12,921 bases of DNA from an uncultured Gammaproteobacteria bacterium (GTDB lineage: Bacteria; Pseudomonadota; Gammaproteobacteria; CAIUAS01). Of the stretch, positions 6,705-12,921 are shown one piece after another (the first letter of the stretch is position 1; each line of letters begins with the position of its first letter). The notes under the pieces are model-generated. The model made no database searches. It saw only the letters and a list, made by a program, of their open reading frames with translations, and was not told where the DNA came from. The position numbers and the translations under genes were made by a program. The stretch covers positions 1 through 12,921 of the forward strand of contig CAIUAS010000153.1 of NCBI GenBank assembly GCA_903897205.1, read 5' to 3'.

Positions 6705-8408
6705 TTATTTCTTTTTATAGGGTAAATAATTGGGTGTCCACATTTTCTTACGAATACGCTGCGTCAGTTCATCATCACTCAGTTTATCTGCTAATCCGGC
6801 TGCCTGTGCTTCTTTAGCAACGGCAAAGGCCACATCAAAAGAAATGGTTCTAATATCAGTAAGCGGTGGTAATAAATTTGCTTCACGGTTTGATTTAGCG
6901 GGCGAACAATTAGCTAATGCTTTCGCTGCCACCATAAACATATTATCAGTAACATGTTTTGCTTTTGCTGCAATCACACCTAAGGCAATACCTGGAAAAA
7001 TATAAGCATTATTGGTTTGATCCATACGAAAGGGTTTGCCATTTTTTATGACATCAGGAAATGGACTGCCGGTACCGATGATCGCGCGATTATTTGTCCA
7101 TGCTAATAAATCCGTAGGCACGGCTTCTGCTCGGCTAGTGGGATTTGATAAGGGGAAAATGATTGGACGTTCAACATGCGCCGCCATTTCGCGTACAATT
7201 TCTTCGGTGAAAGCACCAGGTTGACCGGATACGCCAATTAATAAAGTAGGATGTGCATTAGCAACGACCTCTTTTAGTGTGATGTTGTTGCGATTTGCAC
7301 ATTGCCAATTAGCAATGGTACTCACCGGATGCAAGAATTTTTGCTGGAAAGGCATTAATCCGGTCATGCCTTCTACTAACAAGCCATTTCGATCCACTAA
7401 ATAAAACCGCGAACGTGCTTCTTTTTCAGTTAATCCATCAGCTACCATGGCTTTAACGATAAGTTCACTAATACCGCAACCTGCAGAACCGGCGCCCAAC
7501 ACAGCAATGCGCTGCTCACGCAAAGGTAATTGAGTAACATCAACCGCCGCGAATAAAGTACCTGCTGCAATGGCGGCAGTGCCTTGAATATCATCATTAA
7601 AAGTACAAATCTTATCGCGATAGCGTTCTAAAATGGGCGTCGCATTTAATTGTGCGAAGTCTTCCCATTGCACTAACACATGTGGAAAACGTTTATTGAC
7701 TGCTTGCACGAAGGCTTCAATAAAATCGTCATAATCTTTGCCGCGTATGCGTTCGTGTTTCCAACCAATATAAAGTGGATCGTTTATACGTTCGGCATTA
7801 TTGGTGCCGGTATCAAGCAAAATAGGTAAAGTGGTTGCAGGATGCAAACCTGCGCATGCCGTATAAAGCGATAATTTGCCGACTGGGATGCCCATGCCAC
7901 CTGCGCCTTGATCACCCAAACCTAAAATACGTTCGCCATCCGATACTACGATGGCTTTAATATAATCAAATTGGGGGTTGGCAAGAATTTTATCTAACCG
8001 ATCTTTATCTAAATAACTTAGAAAAATACCACGCGGACGCCGGTAAATATGACTGAATTCCTGGCAACCTTCGCCGACAACCGGCGTGTACACGATTGGC
8101 ATCATTTCAATTAAATATTGATTAAGTAAAGCGTAAAATAATGTCTCATTAATATCTTGCAAATTGCGCAAGTAAATGTGCTTTTCTAAATCAGATTCTT
8201 TCCTGTTGTATGCTTCATAACTGCGCGCAAGTTGTTCTTCCAAAGTTTCCTCTTGCGCAGGTAAAAACCCGAACAAACCAAACGCTTCACGCTCTTGCTG
8301 TGTAAAAGCCATTCCCTTATTCAGTAAAGGATTGGATAGCAAATCCGTACCGCTTAAATCTACTTCTAAAAAGTCGGCTTGATTATCGGTTATTTTGCTG
8401 TAATACAT
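6705..8408 (-). CDS. maeA: NAD-dependent malic enzyme (oxaloacetate-decarboxylating)
   Basis: The 567-residue product matches the NAD-linked SfcA/MaeA class (E. coli 565 residues), not the longer NADP enzyme MaeB. It converts L-malate to pyruvate and CO2 with reduction of NAD+, in the cytoplasm. Visible motifs: catalytic Tyr107 in VYTPVVGEGCQ; catalytic Lys178 in PVGKLSLY; metal ligands Glu249-Asp250 in WEDF and Asp272/273 in the malic enzyme signature FNDDIQGTAAIAAGTL (270-285); Rossmann glycines GAGSAG at 305-310; and LSNPTSRAE further on. All key residues are present. The start is 30 nt after the porin stop, with a GGA 10 nt before the ATG, so cotranscription with the porin and binding protein is likely. 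No clear terminator follows; its stop lies 5 nt from the stop of the converging broken gene. Confidence 0.94.
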   Translation of the reverse strand: MYYSKITDNQADFLEVDLSGTDLLSNPLLNKGMAFTQQEREAFGLFGFLPAQEETLEEQLARSYEAYNRKESDLEKHIYLRNLQDINETLFYALLNQYLIEMMPIVYTPVVGEGCQEFSHIYRRPRGIFLSYLDKDRLDKILANPQFDYIKAIVVSDGERILGLGDQGAGGMGIPVGKLSLYTACAGLHPATTLPILLDTGTNNAERINDPLYIGWKHERIRGKDYDDFIEAFVQAVNKRFPHVLVQWEDFAQLNATPILERYRDKICTFNDDIQGTAAIAAGTLFAAVDVTQLPLREQRIAVLGAGSAGCGISELIVKAMVADGLTEKEARSRFYLVDRNGLLVEGMTGLMPFQQKFLHPVSTIANWQCANRNNITLKEVVANAHPTLLIGVSGQPGAFTEEIVREMAAHVERPIIFPLSNPTSRAEAVPTDLLAWTNNRAIIGTGSPFPDVIKNGKPFRMDQTNNAYIFPGIALGVIAAKAKHVTDNMFMVAAKALANCSPAKSNREANLLPPLTDIRTISFDVAFAVAKEAQAAGLADKLSDDELTQRIRKKMWTPNYLPYKKK

Positions 8409-8438
8409 AATCTATTTTTCCAAACTTGGAGGCGTTGC

Positions 8439-9722
8439 CTAAGCAAAATCATACTGTAGCATCAAACGGCTGTAAACTAATTTTCCGTAAGCAGGATTAC
8501 CGTTAAGGACAGCTAATCGGCCTCTAATAGAAAGATTTTTTAATTTTCCTTTATTAAATTTATAAGTTGCATCCAGATCAGTTTCATTGGTATTAGGCGT
8601 ATAGGGTGTTGTATTATATTTTGCATAACTTGCTTTTAAGAGTACCTGGCGATCATAAAGATAATATTGCGCCCCGACCTTAATAGCAGAACCCGCTGCT
8701 TTATCCACTAATCCTGCCACCATGGACGTGGTGTAAAGCGGATCTGAAGCACTGGTGTAAGGAGATACAAAATCGCCATTGCGATAGTAAGCATGCGAGT
8801 GTCTGGGTATCGCATTATAACCAATAGTCAATTTTCCCTCACCCACTTCAGCACCCAATAAAACACCATAGGCTGTTGCATTGGTTGCACCTAAACCTAA
8901 GGCGTTAAGTGTTTGACTGCCATCGTTCCATTCACGAGCAATTTGAACGCCAACTAGGGGCTTAACGAAATTGCTTGCCGCCAACTTGTAATTAGCATCG
9001 CCATAAACTAATTTGCCGTAATTATAAAATTGATAACCCCATGCTTGGGTATTAAAATCACCGTAGGTGTATTGTGAGCCAACAGCTGCGGCGCCCTCCG
9101 AGGCAGTATCATTTAAACCTTTAATAGAACCACCATTGGTCGGATAAAAAACATTGGTTCGACTAAAATCATCAGCAATTCTGCTTTTAAAACGAATGAT
9201 TCGCATCGCCGTGAAGTTTAGATCTTTTATGGGCGATACCGTACTGTAGATGCCTTGATAAGTGGCGGGAATCATGCGGCTATCAGCGTCATTAAGCCAG
9301 GGAGTTGTAATCAGTTGATTGCCCGCACGTACGAGAACATACTTATCTTGATATTGTAAATAAGATTGGCCTAATACTGTAATGGGGGTTGCGGGCAATG
9401 TACTGTCTCGTCGCGAGGGATTAGAAGCGTTCATCCCTAAAGGCTGCGCCGTATATAAAGTGGCGCCTACCTTAAAACCATTCCAAAAAGCATCGGTCAG
9501 CAGATTGAGCTTACCACCGACAGAAAACGCCGACTGATCTGGCGTAGCATTACTGTAATCACGCCAAAAATTATATAGCCGCAAGTTGCCATCAATATTA
9601 ACATGTGGAAGAAAACTAGTTTGTGTTTGAGCGGTGTCTGTTTGCGGATCTGCCTGGGCAGAAACAAATGCTCCCAGAAGGCCCATGCCAATAAGAGAAA
9701 CAACAATCCTTTTAATCTGCAT
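8439..9722 (-). CDS. OprD-family outer-membrane porin
   Basis: I choose the ATG at 9722 (427 residues). It has a GAGGA ribosome site 9 nt upstream and begins directly with a signal peptide (MQIKRIVVSLIGMGLLGAF, then VSAQA before DPQTD). An upstream ATG at 9752 would only translate the ribosome site and sits inside a hairpin. The mature part has alternating aromatic/polar beta-strand character. The segment VLVRAGNQLITTPWLNDAD followed by SRMIPATYQGI resembles the conserved core of OprD-type porins (RxGxQ, TP, D-x-R-x-x-P-x-x-x-G). It ends in a strand, LMLQYDFA, with a near-terminal Phe as expected for BAM-inserted barrels. OprD porins pass small substrates such as basic amino acids and aromatic or carboxylic acids; the substrate here is unknown. 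The gene lies 70 nt after a periplasmic binding protein gene and 30 nt before malic enzyme. Confidence 0.75.
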   Translation of the reverse strand: MQIKRIVVSLIGMGLLGAFVSAQADPQTDTAQTQTSFLPHVNIDGNLRLYNFWRDYSNATPDQSAFSVGGKLNLLTDAFWNGFKVGATLYTAQPLGMNASNPSRRDSTLPATPITVLGQSYLQYQDKYVLVRAGNQLITTPWLNDADSRMIPATYQGIYSTVSPIKDLNFTAMRIIRFKSRIADDFSRTNVFYPTNGGSIKGLNDTASEGAAAVGSQYTYGDFNTQAWGYQFYNYGKLVYGDANYKLAASNFVKPLVGVQIAREWNDGSQTLNALGLGATNATAYGVLLGAEVGEGKLTIGYNAIPRHSHAYYRNGDFVSPYTSASDPLYTTSMVAGLVDKAAGSAIKVGAQYYLYDRQVLLKASYAKYNTTPYTPNTNETDLDATYKFNKGKLKNLSIRGRLAVLNGNPAYGKLVYSRLMLQYDFA

Positions 9723-9752
9723 ACTTATATTTCCTCGTTGCAATTTTAGCAT

Positions 9753-9779
9753 TTATTCCCGCTGAAACAGCGAGAATAA
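9753..9779. repeat. Intercistronic hairpin (REP-like inverted repeat)
   Basis: Two 12-nt arms (9753-9764 and 9768-9779) pair with a single mismatch around an AAA loop: TTATTC-c-CGCTG / CAGCG-a-GAATAA. No T tract follows on either strand, so it is not a typical terminator. It lies between the binding-protein stop and the porin ribosome site, where such hairpins often set segment stability or partial read-through. The CCCGC...GCG core recalls REP-type palindromes. Confidence 0.7.
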
Positions 9780-9793
9780 CTTCCTGTGTAGTT

Positions 9794-11065
9794 TTATTTA
9801 TTCGACGCTGTTTGGATTTCTGACCACAAAAAAGGTACAAATTTTCCATCTTTTAATTGAGTAACCCAAACTTTATGTAATGCTTGATGATGTGCTTTAT
9901 CAAAACTGATTTTCAAGCCAAGACCAATATCAATATCGTGCATACTTTCTAACGTATCAATAATGCCTTCGCCTGTGAGTTTATTTTCTACGACTGCTTT
10001 TTGTAAGGCAAGCACAAATAATTTCGTCCCCAAATAACTCTCCAGAGAAACTGAATCAGACTGAGCATTATTGCCATATTTTTTGAGAGCGTCACGATAT
10101 TCACGTACAGCAGGTAAATTAGAATCAATTACGGGCACCACCTGGGTCGCAATAATTCTCTTCTGTTCTTGCTCAGTTAATTCAGAGGAATTGATAAGGC
10201 CGGTTACCGCAAGAATATAAACCTTAGGAAATTGGTGCACAGCTAACTTAGCAAATTTAGTATTTGATCCGAAGTTGCCGCCTAAAATAATCGCCTTAGG
10301 AGGTTCTTTCATCTCTTCCATGATTTGCGCTAACGCACCTTCAACATTTAAAGTGTTACGAGAAAAATCGCCGCGAGGCAACGACTCTATTTGAGGGTAT
10401 CCATTAGCTTGCAGGGCTTGGATACAGCCTTGATAAACGGCTTGACCATAAGCATCATTCTGGCCAAAAAAAGCAATTTCGCTAGGCTTAATGCCAGCGC
10501 TCAATAAACCTTTAATCATTTCCGCCGCTTCTTCAGCAAAGCTTGCGCGGAAACTAAATACATAGCGATCGGGTGGCTTTTTATATAAGAAAGCAGCACC
10601 TGAATAAGTGCCAAATAATAATGCTTTCTTTTCATTGACGATTGGCAATACTACAGCCGTGGTTGGGCTACCATTATTGCCAACCAACGCTAAAACTTGA
10701 TCTTTATCGATTAACTGACGAACGTTTTCTGCGGCGCGTACCGGTTCATAACCATCATTTAAAGCTATCATCTCTACTTTTCTTCCCTGAATTCCACCCG
10801 CCTGATTTATCTGGTCAAGATAAATATTAGAACCCAAAATCATTCCTCTGCCCACTCGGCCACTCTCGCCAGTAGCGCCTACACTTTTGCCTAATTTAAT
10901 AGAGGGAAGTACAGCTGTATTAGCAGCACCTGCCGTTACCTCTGCCAACGCAGCGTGAGACAAACAGCCAATTAAGCAAGAACCCAACACGCTATATTTA
11001 ACTAAGCGAACAATTTTTTTTGTTACCAAAAAGTGCTTTAAAAAATGCATACTATTTACTTCCAT
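9794..11065 (-). CDS. Periplasmic substrate-binding protein, branched-chain amino acid (LivJ/Peripla_BP_6) type
   Basis: The 423-residue product has a long basic N-region and a hydrophobic export signal at about 24-41. Cleavage after ALA at 41 is likely, but LIGC at 31-34 also fits a lipobox, so it could be a lipoprotein. The mature part is a type I binding fold: GRVGRGMILGSNIYLDQIN, then GGIQGRKVEMIALNDGYEP, AAENVRQLIDKDQVLALVG, and a second lobe with IAFFGQNDAYGQAVYQG. Relatives bind amino acids, amides or aromatic acids for ABC importers. No permease or ATPase gene is adjacent, so it is an orphan here; the transporter may be elsewhere or it may serve a sensor. The ATG at 11065 has AAGGA 8 nt upstream; an in-frame ATG at 11050 also has GGAAG at a suitable distance. 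It is first in the probable unit with porin and malic enzyme. Confidence 0.88.
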   Translation of the reverse strand: MEVNSMHFLKHFLVTKKIVRLVKYSVLGSCLIGCLSHAALAEVTAGAANTAVLPSIKLGKSVGATGESGRVGRGMILGSNIYLDQINQAGGIQGRKVEMIALNDGYEPVRAAENVRQLIDKDQVLALVGNNGSPTTAVVLPIVNEKKALLFGTYSGAAFLYKKPPDRYVFSFRASFAEEAAEMIKGLLSAGIKPSEIAFFGQNDAYGQAVYQGCIQALQANGYPQIESLPRGDFSRNTLNVEGALAQIMEEMKEPPKAIILGGNFGSNTKFAKLAVHQFPKVYILAVTGLINSSELTEQEQKRIIATQVVPVIDSNLPAVREYRDALKKYGNNAQSDSVSLESYLGTKLFVLALQKAVVENKLTGEGIIDTLESMHDIDIGLGLKISFDKAHHQALHKVWVTQLKDGKFVPFLWSEIQTASNK

Positions 11066-11105
11066 GTTAGCTATCCTTAAAAAATTACATTAATAGAGTG
11101 GAAAC

Positions 11106-11134
11106 ATACTAGATTGAATAAAGGTTATTTTCAA
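11106..11134 (-). promoter_or_regulatory. Predicted promoter of the binding protein-porin-malic enzyme unit
   Basis: On the minus strand TTGAAA (5 of 6 to TTGACA, 11129-11134) and TAGTAT (4 of 6 to TATAAT, 11106-11111) are separated by 17 nt. Transcription would start near 11099, about 34 nt before the ATG. The rest of the 189-bp gap (11066-11254) shows no gene and no clear terminator for the upstream pair. Confidence 0.45.
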
Positions 11135-11254
11135 GGCCAAATAACGCTATAGCCGTCCTATTCCTGGGGAGCACATTCAAAATCTTTCGCTAGATCAGCT
11201 CAGTTTTACCATGAATGTTGAGTGTCCGTTTTTTCAGGGTGAAATCAAAATGGA

Positions 11255-11701
11255 TTACCTCGCCACTTTAACCAAATCCCCCTTCAACGCAACACCAGCC
11301 ATCATGGCGCCGGCGTGACATTCGTACTGCGTGGCGCTCGACATTTCATTTTTCTTATAATAACTAACTGTATTAATAACCGCATTAGCACCTGCTTCTT
11401 TGGCATGTTTTTGCAGCGCAACTAATGCGGATAAAAAGACCCAGTTACAAGCCCTGAGATCCGATTTACCAATGGAATTAGTTTTAGGATTAACCACATA
11501 CACGCCGACATCTTGCAAAACACGCGGATGACGTTGATTACCAAAATAGAATTTCACAGAACCATCCAGCTTACCCGCCATTTCACTTGAACTCAGGGCG
11601 GCGTTGATGGGCAAAAGATAGCGCGTATTGCGCGCCTGGGCCGTTGATATGAAAAGTATCGACAGAGTTAATGCGATTATCGTAGTCATTAATTTTTTCA
11701 T
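11255..11701 (-). CDS. Small exported protein of the family often mislabelled 'excinuclease ABC subunit A'
   Basis: The 148-residue product has a clear Sec signal peptide (MKKLMTTIIALTLSILFIST, then AQA; predicted cleavage after Ala23), so the mature protein is about 125 residues in the periplasm or outer membrane. The body has LDGSVKFYFGNQRHPRVLQD, a segment with Cys85, then AKEAGANAVINTVSYYKKNE and Cys128 in YECHAGAMMAGVALKG. I recall this family being annotated as an excinuclease in many proteobacteria, but it has no ATPase or zinc motif and is exported, so that name is wrong. The GANAVIN pattern resembles YbjQ (DUF74) and RcsF folds, and the two Cys could form a disulfide; this link is inference. 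An AGAGGA ribosome site lies 8 nt before the ATG. The gene starts 36 nt after the ketosynthase stop, so the two are probably cotranscribed. Confidence 0.75.
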   Translation of the reverse strand: MKKLMTTIIALTLSILFISTAQARNTRYLLPINAALSSSEMAGKLDGSVKFYFGNQRHPRVLQDVGVYVVNPKTNSIGKSDLRACNWVFLSALVALQKHAKEAGANAVINTVSYYKKNEMSSATQYECHAGAMMAGVALKGDLVKVAR

Positions 11702-11737
11702 GCTGTTTTTCCTCTCGTGGTAAAAATAATAAATAAT

Positions 11738-12921
11738 TTAACATACTTTTCTAAAAATAAGAGACGTATTAATTCCGCCAAAAGCAAAGTTGTTCGACAT
11801 CACATATTCACATTCTAATACGCGGCCTTCCTGGGTGATGTAATCCAGATCCGCACAAAGTGGATCGACTTGTCGCAAATTAAGGGTCGGCGCATACCAG
11901 TTTTCGCGCAGCATTTGAATCGTAAACCAGGCTTCCAGTGCACCGCACGCACCTAGCGTATGCCCCATATAACTTTTCAAAGAACTAATAGGAACTTTAT
12001 TGCCCAGTACTTGCGCCGTGGCGTGGGATTCGGCGCTGTCTCCCTGCTGAGTACCGGTGCCATGCGCGTTTACGTAACCTATCGCCGAAGGCGGCAAGCC
12101 CGCCGCTTCCAAGGCCAGCTCAAGCGCAATTTTCATGGTTTCAGCGTTGGGGTTCGTCACATGACAACCATCACTGTTCGTACCAAACCCGACAATTTCT
12201 GCATAAATTTTCGCGCCGCGTGCACGCGCATGTTCCAGGTCCTCCAGAATCAAACTGCCAGCGCCCTCCCCGATGACCAAGCCGTCCCGCTGCGCATCGA
12301 AAGGGCTTGGCGTATTGGCCGGTTCATCATTACGTACACTGGTCGCATAAAGCGTATCGAAAACAGCCGCTTCCGTCGCACACAATTCTTCAGCACCGCC
12401 CGCAATCATCACTTCCTGGCGACCTGCACGAATCGTCTCATACGCATAACCAATGCCCTGGCTACCAGAAGTACACGCGCTAGAAGTCGTAATGATACGA
12501 CCAGTTATACCAAAGAAAACCCCTATATTCACCGGCGCCGTATGCGGCATCATTTTAATATAAGTCGTCGCGTTAATATTTTTAGTGGTTTTTTCCACAA
12601 ACATGGTATTAAAAGCCCCAATGGCTTCTGGCGTTCCCGTGCATGAACCATACGCAATCCCCAGCCTTCCGCTGTTTAAGATAGGATCCTCCCTTAAACC
12701 AGCGTCTATTAAAGCCAACTCACTGGCACGGGTAGCCATCAACGCAACGCGCCCCATACTGCGCATACTTTTACGCGTAAAATATTCAGACAAGGTAAAT
12801 TCGGCAGCGGGCGCCCCCAGCCGCGTGTGCAATCCATTATATACGCCCCACGCCTCCATTTTAGTAACGACATTACGATAAGCGCGCAAACGACTTTGGA
12901 TACTCTCCCAATCATTACCCA
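11738..12921 (-). CDS. Beta-ketoacyl-ACP synthase, FabF-like (5' end cut by window edge)
   Basis: The minus-strand frame is open to the right edge: upstream of a possible TTG start at 12889 it continues with GNDWESIQSR, which fits the family's N-terminus. The true start is therefore outside the window, with only about 12-20 residues missing. The enzyme condenses malonyl-ACP with an acyl-ACP. Counting from codon 12889, the catalytic triad is intact: Cys139 in TSSACTSG, His276 in NAHGTGTQQGD and His310 in KSYMGHTLGACGALE; the C-terminal NNFAFGGIN is also typical. The sequence resembles the FabF-like synthases of aryl-polyene/xanthomonadin-type clusters more than housekeeping FabF, so it may belong to a specialised lipid or pigment locus beyond the window; this subfamily call is from memory and uncertain. 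Part of the gene is strikingly GC-rich (78 of 120 bases at 12001-12120). A small exported-protein gene follows 36 nt downstream. Confidence 0.9.
   Translation of the reverse strand, partial: GNDWESIQSRLRAYRNVVTKMEAWGVYNGLHTRLGAPAAEFTLSEYFTRKSMRSMGRVALMATRASELALIDAGLREDPILNSGRLGIAYGSCTGTPEAIGAFNTMFVEKTTKNINATTYIKMMPHTAPVNIGVFFGITGRIITTSSACTSGSQGIGYAYETIRAGRQEVMIAGGAEELCATEAAVFDTLYATSVRNDEPANTPSPFDAQRDGLVIGEGAGSLILEDLEHARARGAKIYAEIVGFGTNSDGCHVTNPNAETMKIALELALEAAGLPPSAIGYVNAHGTGTQQGDSAESHATAQVLGNKVPISSLKSYMGHTLGACGALEAWFTIQMLRENWYAPTLNLRQVDPLCADLDYITQEGRVLECEYVMSNNFAFGGINTSLIFRKVC

Noticed and set aside
9720..9752. Porin start at ATG 9752
   Set aside because: The ten extra residues are a translation of the ribosome site region, and this ATG borders a strong hairpin; ATG 9722 has GAGGA at the right distance and begins the signal peptide directly.
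11255..11701. Excinuclease UvrA function for the 148-residue protein
   Set aside because: It is far too short, has a signal peptide and lacks Walker and zinc-finger motifs.
11960..12646. Plus-strand open frame of 228 codons opposite the ketosynthase
   Set aside because: It is Arg-rich shadow sequence over a catalytic-motif-containing gene on the other strand.
12887..12889. TTG as the start of the ketosynthase
   Set aside because: The frame stays open to the window edge, and the ten codons before it (GNDWESIQSR) fit the family, so the gene is cut, not short.
1..12921. tRNA, rRNA, insertion sequences and attachment sites
   Set aside because: I found no cloverleaf, rRNA-like segment, transposase frame or flanking direct repeats that I could support.

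Overview
The window is AT-rich, gene-dense bacterial DNA with Gram-negative features: an outer-membrane porin, exported proteins with Sec signal peptides and a gammaproteobacterial-type Uup/DinB/SfcA gene set. A long ankyrin-repeat gene with a very good match to the PmrA box that controls Dot/Icm effector genes in Legionella and Coxiella points to a host-associated member of the Legionellales (Legionella/Coxiella/Rickettsiella-like). This placement is inference; no rRNA or marker gene is present to confirm it.

Layout. Positions 1-2330 (minus): the 5' end of a CorA-type Mg2+ transporter gene, running off the left edge, lies 15 nt downstream of uup (ABC-F ATPase); the two look like one operon with a perfect TATAAT box before uup. 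Positions 2331-4140: an intrinsic terminator, then a minus-strand gene for a 515-residue protein with eight 38-residue ankyrin-type repeats and an acidic C-terminal tail, preceded by a PmrA-like box. Positions 4140-5397 (plus): divergent intergenic DNA and dinB (DNA polymerase IV). Positions 5413-6699 (plus): an unrecognised gene broken by frame changes; one lies exactly at a run of nine A. Positions 6705-11134 (minus): a probable transcription unit of periplasmic binding protein, OprD-type porin and NAD-malic enzyme, with a long hairpin between the first two genes. Positions 11255-12921 (minus): a small exported protein with a YbjQ/RcsF-like sequence pattern behind a beta-ketoacyl-ACP synthase gene that runs off the right edge and contains an unusually GC-rich stretch.

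How they may work together. The binding protein, porin and malic enzyme suggest capture, outer-membrane entry and oxidation of a small organic acid or amino acid, although no ABC permease is in view. The ankyrin protein is the candidate host-interacting factor and the most interesting locus. The broken gene next to dinB shows ongoing gene decay, or possibly rescue by slippage at poly-A, as seen in reduced genomes of host-restricted bacteria.
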